Shown here piece after piece: positions 18,027 to 27,067 of a stretch of 64,000 nt of DNA. The notes under the pieces are model-generated. The model saw nothing but the letters and a program-made list of their open reading frames with translations. It searched no databases and was not told where the DNA came from. How positions within the stretch are numbered: position 1 is the stretch's first letter; every line of letters starts with the position of its first letter. The position numbers and the translations under genes are program-made. Origin of the DNA: DASRAJ01 sp035638255 (lineage in GTDB: Bacteria > Bacteroidota > Bacteroidia > Chitinophagales > UBA10324); contig DASRAJ010000002.1 of the NCBI GenBank assembly GCA_035638255.1, positions 1-64,000 of the forward strand. The letters run 5' to 3'.

Positions 18027-19501
18027 TGGAGTTTTGGAATAACATCGTCAATACGTCGCTGCTCGGAACGGAGAAGAGGCAACTTACTGCTGCTGATCTT
18101 CCCACTGTTTTTGAAGGGGTATTGACTGAGTTGCAGCAATCAGCAAAAGATAATGAAGAGAAATTTCTCTCCTTTGTTGCTGTAATATCCAACTACCGAC
18201 AGGCAGGGGCATTGCCTGCCAATGTTGCATCACTCATGTTAGTGGGAGCACCTGCCGAAGATAAAAAGTATTGCTCTGATAAATCAATGCGATCACTGCG
18301 AGTGGTATTGGCAGAAGAAAATAATTCACTGCTCGGCTATTGGCTCCGCTGGTGTCTGGATTGTGACCAGGTGGTGCAGCCGGAGTTGATCTCTGAATTG
18401 CTGGGCATTGCTGTACAGCATAAAGCATTCCGTAACGCCGTGGTTACGGTGTGTGGAAGAAGAGGTGAATGGCTCAGTCAATTCATTGAAGCATGGAATT
18501 TTTCACAGCAGAAAAATCCCGAAGAGATTTGGCAAACCGGGAAACCGGAAGAGCGAAAAGAACTGCTTCACGAGCTTCAGAAAACAAATCCTCAGCAGGC
18601 AAAAGAATTTCTCCGGTCGGCGTGGAAGGATGAGCCGGCAAATCTGAAAGTTGATTTCCTGCGTGAGTTGTCACCCGGAATTTTTGCAAATGATTTAGAG
18701 TGGTTAGAAGGCCTGCTGCAGGAAAAAAGTCAGAAAGTAAAGGAGCAGGTGCTTGGCATGCTGAAAAGAATTCCTTCTTCCAATTTAGTTCAGCTCTATT
18801 GGAACCAGGTTTCAAAAGCAGTGACACTCAAATCAGGAAAAGCATTTCTCGGGCTCCTGAATAAAACTTCAGTTGAAATAAATTCTTCCGTTCCATTTGA
18901 CGACTCCATTTTCAAAACAGGAATCGACAAACTCAGCAACAACAAACAATTTACCGATGAAGAGTTCATCATCTTCCAACTGATTTCAAATGTTCCTCCG
19001 AAAAAATGGGAGCAGCATTTCAATGAATCACCGAAGAAGATTATAGATTTCTTCAGGAAATCACAGGAGAAATTTTTTCCCGCGTTGATCAATGCAGCGA
19101 ATTCATTTAAAGATGAAGCGTGGGCGAAAACGTTGCTCGATCAATTGAATGGATCTGATGATACGGAACTCACTTTTTATATGACAGGTGAAGAAAGAAG
19201 AGACTACTACTTGAAATACCATCCTAAATATCTAATCAACTATTTTCAAATTACTCCTGAGACAGTGAATGAATGGAGTCGCGACTTCACGAAGAAGATG
19301 TACGAGATCCTGCTGAGTGAAACGTATAACAAAACATATTTTCTAAACACGATTGCATTAGTGCCGGTAGAATTTCAAAGTGAACTCGATTCTTTATTCC
19401 CTGATGATCCTGCTATGAAAACTTTTTGGACCAATACCTCCGAAGAAATTAAACGCCTTCTCACTATCAAAAATCAAATCATTCAATCCTTCAAATTATG
19501 A
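18026..19501 (+). CDS. DUF5691-like helical-repeat protein
   Basis: 491 residues, nearly all alpha-helical, beginning MEFWNNIVNTSLLGTEKRQL, the characteristic opening of DUF5691 proteins (a small helix, then STLLGTxR). The middle has HEAT-like helix pairs (EWLEGLLQEKSQKVKEQVLGMLKRIP). DUF5691 genes are typically adjacent to SWIM, MoxR, DUF5682 and VWA genes, as here. Probably a scaffold or adaptor for the ATPase. Overlaps the next gene by ATGA. Confidence 0.75.
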   Translation: MEFWNNIVNTSLLGTEKRQLTAADLPTVFEGVLTELQQSAKDNEEKFLSFVAVISNYRQAGALPANVASLMLVGAPAEDKKYCSDKSMRSLRVVLAEENNSLLGYWLRWCLDCDQVVQPELISELLGIAVQHKAFRNAVVTVCGRRGEWLSQFIEAWNFSQQKNPEEIWQTGKPEERKELLHELQKTNPQQAKEFLRSAWKDEPANLKVDFLRELSPGIFANDLEWLEGLLQEKSQKVKEQVLGMLKRIPSSNLVQLYWNQVSKAVTLKSGKAFLGLLNKTSVEINSSVPFDDSIFKTGIDKLSNNKQFTDEEFIIFQLISNVPPKKWEQHFNESPKKIIDFFRKSQEKFFPALINAANSFKDEAWAKTLLDQLNGSDDTELTFYMTGEERRDYYLKYHPKYLINYFQITPETVNEWSRDFTKKMYEILLSETYNKTYFLNTIALVPVEFQSELDSLFPDDPAMKTFWTNTSEEIKRLLTIKNQIIQSFKL

Positions 19502-20577
19502 GTACGATCTTACGTCAGCATGCAGAGCAGCAATTCGCGCAGGAACTTGATGAATTAAAAAAGAGCGATTCAGATAAGCGACCGGTTAATTGGAATCTCT
19601 CCCCGCAATCAGTGGTCACTTATATTCTCGGCGGCAAACTGAAAAACGGTTTTGAAGTTTCTCCGAAATACATCGGTCAAAAGCGGCTTATTGAAATTGC
19701 AGTGGCTACACTGACTACTGATCGCGCGTTGTTGTTATTCGGATTGCCGGGCACTGCTAAGTCATGGGTATCGGAGCATCTTGCTGCTGCAGTCAGCGGT
19801 GATTCCACACTCATCGTTCAGGGCACAGCGGGCACCAATGAAGAATCTGTTCGGTATGGCTGGAACTATGCGCGGTTGATTGCTGAAGGTCCGAGTGAAA
19901 AAGCATTGGTGGAAACTCCCGTAATGCGTGCGATGAAAGATGGTAAGATTGTGCGCATCGAAGAACTCACGCGCATCGGCTCCGATGTTCAGGATGCATT
20001 GATCACGATCCTTTCTGAAAAATCATTGCCGATTCCCGAACTCAATTCAGAGGTGCAGGCGGTGAAAGGATTCAATGTTATTGCCACTGCGAACAACCGC
20101 GACAAGGGTGTGAACGAATTGTCGAGCGCATTGAAGCGACGATTCAACACGGTGATTCTTCCATTGCCGGATACCATTGAAGAAGAGATTGACATTGTAA
20201 AGCGCCGCGTAGAAAGTTTTGAAAAAGTTATGGAGCTTCCTGCTGAGCCGCCTGCTTTGAGTGAGATCAAGCGAATCGTCACCATCTTCCGTGAGCTGCG
20301 TGCAGGAGTTACACTCGATGGAAAAACAAAACTTAAAGTTCCTTCCGGCACCCTCAGCACTGCCGAAGCCATTTCAGTAATGAACAGTGGAATGGCGATG
20401 GCTGCTTACTTCGGCGATGGGCGATTGACCGCTTCCGATGTTGCTTCAGGAATTCACGGAGCGATTGTAAAAGATCCGGTGCAGGATAAAATTATTTACC
20501 AGGAATATTTGGAAACAGTAGTGAAGACGCGCGATGACTGGAAAGATATTTATCGCGCGTGCAGGGAAATGCTTTAG
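19498..20577 (+). CDS. MoxR-type AAA+ ATPase
   Basis: 359 residues. Walker A GLPGTAKS at about residues 82-89, a Walker B-like acidic motif in IVRIEELTRIG, sensor 1 NVIATANNRDKG and an arginine-rich SSALKRRF finger. This is the MoxR-like branch of AAA+ enzymes that work with VWA proteins to remodel or load cofactors onto target complexes. The partner VWA gene is two genes downstream. The first 60 residues are an extra N-terminal extension. Translation is coupled to the DUF5691 gene by a 4-base overlap. Confidence 0.9.
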   Translation: MSTILRQHAEQQFAQELDELKKSDSDKRPVNWNLSPQSVVTYILGGKLKNGFEVSPKYIGQKRLIEIAVATLTTDRALLLFGLPGTAKSWVSEHLAAAVSGDSTLIVQGTAGTNEESVRYGWNYARLIAEGPSEKALVETPVMRAMKDGKIVRIEELTRIGSDVQDALITILSEKSLPIPELNSEVQAVKGFNVIATANNRDKGVNELSSALKRRFNTVILPLPDTIEEEIDIVKRRVESFEKVMELPAEPPALSEIKRIVTIFRELRAGVTLDGKTKLKVPSGTLSTAEAISVMNSGMAMAAYFGDGRLTASDVASGIHGAIVKDPVQDKIIYQEYLETVVKTRDDWKDIYRACREML

Positions 20578-20621
20578 AGACTGTTTTGAAATGAGCGAGA
20601 AATTTGGCAACACCCACGCAA

Positions 20622-20677
20622 CCCTTCGACAAGCTCAGGGTGACAGCGCGCGGAGGTCATTCTGAGCCTGTCGAAGA
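20622..20677. repeat. Dispersed palindromic repeat (CTTCGACAAGCTCAGG type)
   Basis: CCCTTCGACAAGCTCAGGGTG (split here: 20622-20642) and an imperfect inverted copy GTCATTCTGAGCCTGTCGAAG (20656-20677, shown in part) form a long imperfect hairpin. The same family occurs at 37062-37134. It is an intergenic REP-like repeat between the MoxR and DUF5682 genes and may affect their coupling. Confidence 0.7.
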
Positions 20678-20733
20678 ATAGCGCAAGCAAAATTTTTTTC
20701 AAAGATTTCAATACAGTTCTTAAAAAAAATTCA

Positions 20734-23001
20734 GTGAGCACCATTCACATCCTCGGCATTCGGCATCATGGTCCCGGTTCTGCAAAAAATGTGAAAGCAT
20801 TTTTGGAAGAAACGAAACCGGATATCGTATTGGTGGAAGGACCGCCTGAAGGAAATGACTTGCTTCAGTGGGTAGTTCATGAAGAAATAAAACCGCCTGT
20901 TGCTATTCTTGCTTACATGCCCGACAATCCAAAGCGGGCTGTCTTCTATCCTTTCGCAGAATTTTCACCGGAGTGGCAGGCCATTCATTATGGCGTTTCA
21001 AAAAATATTCCTGTGCGCTTTATTGATTTACCGCTTGCGAATTCATTTGCGCTGGAAGAAGAAAAAGAGAAACAGAAAAATCCTCAGTCGGTAAATAATA
21101 ATGCTTTCAAAAATTCAGAAACTGAAATCGGAGAAGGAGAAACAGAGATTCTGCAACATGATCCTATGCGTTACCTCGCTGAAGCAGCCGGTTTTACAGA
21201 CGGAGAAAAATGGTGGGAATACATGTTTGAACAGCGCATCAGCAATGAGCAGGTATTTGATGCTGTTTCAGAAGCGATGCAATCCTTGCGCGAATCTTTT
21301 CCTGAAAAAGAAAATCGGAATGAAAAGCTTCGGGAGGCACACATGCGAAAAATGATCCGGCAGGCGGAGAAAGAGATGTTCAACACCATTGTCGTGATCT
21401 GTGGCGCATGGCATGCTCCCGCACTTGCCAATATGCCGAAGCAGAAGGATGATAATGAGTTGCTGAAGAATCTTCCAAAAGTAAAAGTGGAAACCACGTG
21501 GATCCCGTGGACGTATCACCGCCTCACTTTCTGGAGCGGCTATGGTGCAGGCATACAATCACCGGGTTGGTACGATCATGTCTGGACTCACACAAAAGAT
21601 GTTGAAGTGCAATGGATGTCGAAAGTGGCGCAGCTCTTCCGGTCAAAAGACATGGATACTTCTGTGGCACATGTGATTGAGGCCGTGCGGTTGTCGGAAG
21701 CGCTTGCATCACTGCGGAATTTTTCCCGTCCCGGTTTAGATGAGTTGAATGAAGCAACATTGTCAGTACTCTGCAATGGCGAAAGTATTTTGATGCACCT
21801 GATTCGTGAAGAACTGATCGTGAGTGATAAGATTGGAGCGGTTCCTGAAGAAATTCCGAAACCACCATTACAAATTGATTTGGAAAAATTACAACGGCGG
21901 TTGCGCCTTCCTGCTGAAGCATCCTTCAAAGACTACACGCTTGACCTGCGAAAAGAAAGTGATCTCGAGCGAAGTCAATTATTGCATCGCTTATTGCTGC
22001 TCGAAATTCATTGGGGAGTAAAAACTTTTGTTGCAGGCAAAGGCACATTCAAAGAACAATGGCGATTGCAGTGGGAGCCGGAATTTTCGATTCAGATTAT
22101 TGAAAAAGGCGCCTGGGGAAATTCAATTGAAGAAGCTGCGACCAATTTTGTCATTCACATAGCGAATGAGTCTTCAAGCCTGAAGCAGATCAGCGAGCTG
22201 CTGCAAAATTCTATACCTGCAGAAATTCCAAAAGCAATCGAAGTGCTGATGAAGCAACTCGACAATCTTGCTGCTACCACGAGTGACGTAATTCAGTTGA
22301 TGGAAGTATTGCCCGAACTCGTAAGCGCTTCCCGCTATGGAAACGTGAGACAAACAGATGCAGATCTGATGCTGCAATTGGTGAACTCGATGATCACGCG
22401 CATTTGCATCAGCTTGCCGGCAGCGTGCAGCAACGTTGATGAAGATGCTGCAAACAAATTGCTCGATTTATTTTTTAAGCTGAATGATGCCATCGCTGTG
22501 CTTCAGCAGGCGGACCAAATCAATGAATGGCAACAGACGCTCATGGTAATCGCAGAAAACAAAAACGCTGCACCGGCAGTGAGCGGTTACTCAACACGAT
22601 TGCTTTCCGATTTTAAAATCTTAACGGGGGAATCGTTAGCAAAGAAATTCAGCTTCGCACTATCTACTGCATCACAACCTGAAATTGCCGCGGCATGGCT
22701 TGAAGGATTTTTAAAAGGAAGCGGCACCATTCTTTTACTCGATCATGATCTTTGGAATCTCGTGAACAATTGGGTGCTGCAATTGCAAGAAGGAACATTT
22801 GTTCAACTGCTCCCGATCATGCGAAGAACATTCGCACAATTCACGAATGCCGAGCGAAGGAAGTTGGGTGAGAAAGTGAAGAGCGGAGAATCCTCTTCAA
22901 TAACTGCCCGATTTAAAGAAACCAATTTCAATCATGAGCGCGCAGAGAATGCAATTCCAATTGTTTTGAAATTGCTGGGAATAAATTCAGAATATCAATA
23001 A
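20734..23001 (+). CDS. DUF5682-like protein with TraB/Tiki-type GxxH motifs
   Basis: 755 residues, GTG start giving MSTIHILGIRHHGPGSAKN; no ATG fits upstream. The first 240 residues carry the pattern of the TraB/ChaN/Tiki superfamily: GIRH (G8 to H11), an acidic strand DIVLVEGPPEG (E35) and a second GxxH in VVICGAWHAPAL (G224 to H227), arranged as in those putative metal-dependent hydrolases. The remaining 500 residues are helical and unassigned. Family DUF5682 is normally found with SWIM, DUF5691, MoxR and VWA genes. Catalysis is inference from motif spacing only. Confidence 0.78.
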   Translation: MSTIHILGIRHHGPGSAKNVKAFLEETKPDIVLVEGPPEGNDLLQWVVHEEIKPPVAILAYMPDNPKRAVFYPFAEFSPEWQAIHYGVSKNIPVRFIDLPLANSFALEEEKEKQKNPQSVNNNAFKNSETEIGEGETEILQHDPMRYLAEAAGFTDGEKWWEYMFEQRISNEQVFDAVSEAMQSLRESFPEKENRNEKLREAHMRKMIRQAEKEMFNTIVVICGAWHAPALANMPKQKDDNELLKNLPKVKVETTWIPWTYHRLTFWSGYGAGIQSPGWYDHVWTHTKDVEVQWMSKVAQLFRSKDMDTSVAHVIEAVRLSEALASLRNFSRPGLDELNEATLSVLCNGESILMHLIREELIVSDKIGAVPEEIPKPPLQIDLEKLQRRLRLPAEASFKDYTLDLRKESDLERSQLLHRLLLLEIHWGVKTFVAGKGTFKEQWRLQWEPEFSIQIIEKGAWGNSIEEAATNFVIHIANESSSLKQISELLQNSIPAEIPKAIEVLMKQLDNLAATTSDVIQLMEVLPELVSASRYGNVRQTDADLMLQLVNSMITRICISLPAACSNVDEDAANKLLDLFFKLNDAIAVLQQADQINEWQQTLMVIAENKNAAPAVSGYSTRLLSDFKILTGESLAKKFSFALSTASQPEIAAAWLEGFLKGSGTILLLDHDLWNLVNNWVLQLQEGTFVQLLPIMRRTFAQFTNAERRKLGEKVKSGESSSITARFKETNFNHERAENAIPIVLKLLGINSEYQ

Positions 23002-23006
23002 CAAGC

Positions 23007-23049
23007 GTCATTGCCATGCCCCGATTTTTATCGGGGCAGAAGCAATCTC
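23007..23049. repeat. Dispersed repeat, short form (GTCATTG...GAAGCAATCTC)
   Basis: Between GTCATTG and GAAGCAATCTC sits a 9-bp hairpin TGCCCCGAT-TTTT-ATCGGGGCA (23017-23038). The outer arms match the longer repeat at 30589-30662. It lies between the DUF5682 and VWA genes and could act as a weak attenuator or RNA-stability element. Confidence 0.6.
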
Positions 23050-23063
23050 AACAATGAAAAGAA

Positions 23064-24203
23064 ATGACCGACGAAAATCTAATTCGCAAATGGCGCCTCA
23101 TTCTCGGCGGACACGAGAATGACGGAACGGGATTTAATCTTGCAGGTCTCGATCAGAAAATGGATGAGTCATTGGAAGCATTATACGATTCTGATCGCAA
23201 GGGCTCTCTTGGTCCCTCCTCCCCAAATGTAAATCGCTGGCTCGGTGACATCAGGAATTTCTTCCCTTCATCAGTTGTAAAAGTGATGCAGCAGGATGCA
23301 TTGAAGCGATTGAACCTTACCTCCATGCTTCTCGAAAAAGAAATGCTGGAAAATGTAGAACCCGATGTTCACCTCGTCGCAACACTGATGACGCTGAGTC
23401 ATGTGATCCCAAACAAAACAAAAGATGCAGCCCGGCAAGTGGTAAAGAAAGTTGTAGATGAGTTAATGAAGAAATTGTATCAGCCGACTCAGCAAGCGAT
23501 CATCGGAAGCCTGAATCGCTCCACACGAAACCGCAGACCGCGGCATCATGAGATCAACTGGCATGCAACCATTCTCAAAAATCTGAAACACTACCAGCCT
23601 AAATACAAAACCATTATTCCGGAAATCCGGATCGGGTATGGAAAGAGAAGAAGATCGTTAAAGGATGTCGTGTTGTGTCTCGATCAGAGCGGCTCTATGG
23701 GGACATCTGTTATTTACTCCGGCATTTTCGGCGCGGTGATGGCGTCTATTCCTGCCATTCAAACACGCATGGTGGTTTTCGACACTTCTGTTGTTGATCT
23801 CACGGATGAATTGAGTGATCCTGTTGAATTATTGTTTGGCGTTCAACTTGGAGGAGGAACTGACATCAATCGTGCATTGACCTATTGCCAGCAAATTATT
23901 CGCAAGCCCCTTGACACGGTTCTCGTTCTCATCACTGATTTGTATGAAGGAGGAAATGCCGATGAAATGCTAAAGCGCGCTGCAACCTTAGTGAGCACCG
24001 GCGTTCAGCTAATTGTTTTGCTTGCCCTGAATGATGATGGCGCGCCATCCTATGATCATCACAATGCTGAATTTCTTGCATCACTTAATGTACCCGTGTT
24101 CGCCTGCACGCCGGATAAATTCCCGGAGTTGATGGCTGCTGCGCTGAGCAAGCAGGATATTAATTTGTGGGCGGCGCAGAATGATATGGTGGTGAAAAAA
24201 TAA
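23064..24203 (+). CDS. VWA-domain protein of the MoxR operon
   Basis: 379 residues. Residues 1-190 are helical (NVNRWLGDIRNFFPSSVVKVMQQDALKRL); residues 200-370 form a von Willebrand factor A domain with an intact MIDAS: D207, S209 and S211 in LDQSGSMG, T266 in GGGTDINRAL, and a conserved ITDLYEGG. VWA proteins act as metal-dependent adaptors for MoxR ATPases. Last gene of the operon, 62 bases after DUF5682 with a repeat in the gap. Confidence 0.9.
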   Translation: MTDENLIRKWRLILGGHENDGTGFNLAGLDQKMDESLEALYDSDRKGSLGPSSPNVNRWLGDIRNFFPSSVVKVMQQDALKRLNLTSMLLEKEMLENVEPDVHLVATLMTLSHVIPNKTKDAARQVVKKVVDELMKKLYQPTQQAIIGSLNRSTRNRRPRHHEINWHATILKNLKHYQPKYKTIIPEIRIGYGKRRRSLKDVVLCLDQSGSMGTSVIYSGIFGAVMASIPAIQTRMVVFDTSVVDLTDELSDPVELLFGVQLGGGTDINRALTYCQQIIRKPLDTVLVLITDLYEGGNADEMLKRAATLVSTGVQLIVLLALNDDGAPSYDHHNAEFLASLNVPVFACTPDKFPELMAAALSKQDINLWAAQNDMVVKK

Positions 24204-24228
24204 ACCCACATTTTGCACTTCAATAAAA

Positions 24229-24345
24229 TAAACCGCAGAGAGCGCAAAGAATTTCGCAGAGAAAAAACGCAAAGGTTAACACCAGATAATTTGTAACTTT
24301 TTCTTTGCGCTATTCTTTGCGTTTTGCTCCGCGTTCTTTGCGGCA
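24229..24345. repeat. Inverted GCGCAAAG-type repeat pair
   Basis: AACCGCAGAGAGCGCAAAG (from 24227) and its imperfect inverse with TTTGCGCTATTCTTTGCG and GCGTTCTTTGCGG (24303-24345) form a long irregular palindrome filling the gap between the VWA operon and the RlaP genes. It is a dispersed-repeat type and marks the boundary of the next gene block. No promoter was recognised here. Confidence 0.55.
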
Positions 24346-24417
24346 AAAATTCGAACTGCAAATTCCGGGATAAATACAAAGCGTAAAAAACGGAACCCCT
24401 AATCAATAGCGATATTT

Positions 24418-25176
24418 ATGCTTGATAAAATTCAGAATGCGCTAAACGAAATCAGCACACACGAGAATGTGAAAATCCTCTTTGCTTGTGAATCAGGAAG
24501 TCGTGCCTGGGGTTTTGCTTCACCGGATAGTGACTATGATGTTCGCTTTGTCTATGTGCAGCCAAAAGAATATTATCTCTCTATTGATGAGAGGAAGGAT
24601 GTAATTGAGTTACCTGTAAATGAAATTCTTGACGTCAGTGGCTGGGATGTTCGCAAAGCATTACGCCTGTTCAGGGGTTCGAACGCTGTGATTTACGAGT
24701 GGCTTCAATCTCCTATCGTTTACTTGTCTGAATCCGGATTTCAGAAAAATTTATGGTCCATGGCGCCTGATTATTTTTCCCTTCGTGCCGGAATGCATCA
24801 TTATTTAAGCATGTCGATCAACACTTTTCAGAATGAATTGCAAACTGATGAAGTGAAACTGAAAAAATACTTCTATGCCCTGCGACCGATTTTAGCCTGT
24901 AAATGGATTTCAGAAAAACATGAGGTTCCTCCTATGGTATTCCAGCAACTTCTTAAAGTAATTCAGTCTGACAAGAAGATTGTGAATACCATTGATGCGC
25001 TCCTTGAAATGAAGAATGTATCAGATGAAAAGAAAATAATAGCCCGGAATGATAGGTTGAATGAATTTATTCAAAATGAAATTCAGCGGTGTGATGAGAT
25101 TGCAAAAACGATTTCAAGAAAAGAAGTAGATAGTCAAAAGCTAAATGAATTTTTCAAAGGTCTTGTTGAATCATGA
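24418..25176 (+). CDS. RlaP-type nucleotidyltransferase (Pol-beta superfamily), first copy
   Basis: 252 residues. The nucleotidyltransferase core ESGSRAWGFASPDSDYDVRFVYV (residues 21-43) has the GS motif and the DxD metal-binding pair; PNEXX-like segment WDVRKALRLFRGSNAVIYEWLQSP follows. This is the RlaP (RNA-ligase-associated Pol-beta) family, proposed to add nucleotides or prepare RNA ends in RNA-repair systems. It overlaps the second copy by ATGA (25173-25176). RtcB, Rnl and Ro60 genes lie within 12 kb. Confidence 0.85.
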   Translation: MLDKIQNALNEISTHENVKILFACESGSRAWGFASPDSDYDVRFVYVQPKEYYLSIDERKDVIELPVNEILDVSGWDVRKALRLFRGSNAVIYEWLQSPIVYLSESGFQKNLWSMAPDYFSLRAGMHHYLSMSINTFQNELQTDEVKLKKYFYALRPILACKWISEKHEVPPMVFQQLLKVIQSDKKIVNTIDALLEMKNVSDEKKIIARNDRLNEFIQNEIQRCDEIAKTISRKEVDSQKLNEFFKGLVES

Positions 25177-26249
25177 ACATTGATTTTATCCGAAAAGAGA
25201 AACTGATTTTATTCGAATGCATTAGTGGAAGCAAAGCGTATGGTCTCTCACTTTCGCATTCTGATACCGATCTCAAAGGAGTTTTCATTCTTCCGAAAAA
25301 AATCTTTTTTGGACTGGAAGAAATAGAACAGGTGGCTAACGAAACCAATGATATAGTTTTCTATGAATTGAAACGGTTCTTTCAATTACTTCTCAGAAAC
25401 AACCCAAATATTCTTGAACTTCTTGCTACTCCTGAAGATTGTGTCTTATATAGTCACCCCACATTGGAATCCATCAAGCCGGATCATTTTCTATCCAGGT
25501 TGTGCAATCAAACCTTCGCAGGTTATGCTTATTCACAGATCAAAAAAGCACAAGGGTTAAATAAAAAAATTCTCAATCCTATTGATCAGGAACGAAAGTC
25601 AGTTTTGGATTTTTGTTTCGTCGTTCAAGGTCAGGGTTCGGTGCCTTTGCAGCAATGGATTTCGGAAATGAAATTTAAACAGGAAGAATGCGGATTGGTC
25701 AGTGTCCCGCACATGCGTGATGTGTTTGCATTGTATCATTCATCCCAGTTTGATAATGCCATTTCTCTCAGGGGAATTTATTCCGGTATTGATGCAAATG
25801 ATGTCTCCTTGAGTTCAGTACCAAAAGGAACAGAACCGATGGCGATTATGAATTTTAATAAGGATGGTTATTCTAAATACTGTCGGGACTATAAAGAATA
25901 CTGGACGTGGGTAGAAGAAAGAAATGATGAGCGATATCAAAATACTCTGCAACACGGGAAGAAATACGACGCAAAAAATATGATGCACGTTTTCCGGTTG
26001 CTGGATATGGCGGAAGAGATTGCCCGTTACAAAAAAGTAAATGTTATAAGACCAAACCGGGAAGAGTTGCTCCGAATCAGAAGGGGAGAATTTCTTTACG
26101 AAGAACTTTTGAGTCGTGCTTTAGAAAAAATTGAACAAATCAGGGAATTATTCGAACGAAGTGATTTGCCTGATGAACCGGATCAGAGCAAGATTGAAAT
26201 ATTGTTGTATGAAATGCGTGAGAAAATTTACAATGAAAGAGATGAGTGA
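25173..26249 (+). CDS. RlaP-type nucleotidyltransferase, second copy
   Basis: 358 residues. Core motif ECISGSKAYGLSLSHSDTDLKGVFI (residues 12-36) with GS and D-x-D, then FYELKRFFQLLLRNNPNILELL. It is longer than the first copy: an internal segment (residues 130-230, with YSQIKKAQGLNKKILNP and the GFDNAISLRGIY-like part) and a charged C-terminal helix (EEIARYKKVNVIRPNREELLRIRRGEFLYEEL) are extra. The pair is divergent in sequence, so they probably work on different ends or substrates. Ends 20 bases before a convergent gene remnant. Confidence 0.85.
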   Translation: MNIDFIRKEKLILFECISGSKAYGLSLSHSDTDLKGVFILPKKIFFGLEEIEQVANETNDIVFYELKRFFQLLLRNNPNILELLATPEDCVLYSHPTLESIKPDHFLSRLCNQTFAGYAYSQIKKAQGLNKKILNPIDQERKSVLDFCFVVQGQGSVPLQQWISEMKFKQEECGLVSVPHMRDVFALYHSSQFDNAISLRGIYSGIDANDVSLSSVPKGTEPMAIMNFNKDGYSKYCRDYKEYWTWVEERNDERYQNTLQHGKKYDAKNMMHVFRLLDMAEEIARYKKVNVIRPNREELLRIRRGEFLYEELLSRALEKIEQIRELFERSDLPDEPDQSKIEILLYEMREKIYNERDE

Positions 26250-26268
26250 TGTCCTTGCCCTGAACTGG

Positions 26269-26753
26269 TCATTTCTTCATCATAAAATCAATTTTCTCAA
26301 TAGAAGGCATTCGGAATGAGAAAATAGTTTTTCCTTCAGGATTAGTCATTGCAAAATCTCCTTCAGTAATGATGTTCATTCCAACGATCACTCCGAAATG
26401 CCCTACAGTATCCGCACATTCGCTCACGTTCACATTCGGCACACAAATGTTGTTTGGAAGAAAAATATTAACGAGATAAACATTCACTCTTTCTTGTCCG
26501 CCTGCATGATAGATAATGGCTTTGCGAATGGGCTTTAATCCAATCTTATTTGCTGTTGCTTTTGTGACGACGCTATGAGTTGCTCCGGTATCCCACAAAG
26601 CTTTTGTTTGAACGATCCTTTGATCATCGAAGTGAAATTGATCTCCTCAGGAATAAATGGAATTGAAATGCCGATGGGTGTTATGATTTCTGAAACACGT
26701 TCAGTGGCTTCGGAGGTAAATGCGTGAGATGCTGGAGGAGGTGATGAATCCAT
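26269..26753 (-). pseudogene. Retropepsin-like aspartic protease gene, frameshifted
   Basis: Read leftward, frame A from ATG at 26753 gives a 37-residue leader ending IGISIPFIPEE; then the protease sequence continues in another frame from about 26640: DQFHFDDQRIVQTKALWDTGATHSVVTKATANKIG, with the DTGA catalytic motif, to the stop at 26269. A one-base deletion at about 26640-26648 would explain it. The gene overlaps the upstream small gene by TGATG. Family members are single-domain retropepsin-like proteases of about 150 residues; the role is unknown. Confidence 0.75.
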
Positions 26754-27004
26754 CAGGAAAAAATAACCCGCGAGTGAAATCTCTGAGTGTAATTCTTGTC
26801 ACCCGGCTGAGCTTCCTGGATGAGAAAGGTTCCTAACTCATTTTCTTTTATTGATTTGGTGTATGCCTCGATCTCAGAATCATAAATACCAATCACTTTT
26901 TCATCCTGTATGACGACAAATTTTCCCTGATATTTTTCTACCAGTTCTGGTTGATGATCGAGATAATATTGAAACTCTTTTTCCAGCATGATTGAATGAA
27001 ACAA
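26753..27004 (-). CDS. Small DUF5678-like protein
   Basis: 83 residues: EKEFQYYLDHQPELVEKYQGKFVVIQDEKVIGIYDSEIEAYTKSIKENELGTFLIQEAQPG. The KYxGKFVVIxDxxVIG and GTFLIQ motifs are those of DUF5678-like proteins that usually precede retropepsin-like genes, as here. Its TGA overlaps the next ATG (TGATG). An internal ATG at about 26989 may be the true start. Whether the pair forms a regulatory or protease/partner unit is unknown. Confidence 0.7.
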   Translation of the reverse strand: MFHSIMLEKEFQYYLDHQPELVEKYQGKFVVIQDEKVIGIYDSEIEAYTKSIKENELGTFLIQEAQPGDKNYTQRFHSRVIFS

Positions 27005-27067
27005 AATTACGTGATTAAATCATTTTCACCCCTCATCAATTGTAGCAAAGAGATTAATTGGATTTAT

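Noticed and set aside
24059..24406. Minus-strand ORF over the VWA gene end and following repeat
   Set aside because: It is a shadow frame through a VWA gene and a GCGCAAAG-type repeat, with no protein-like composition.
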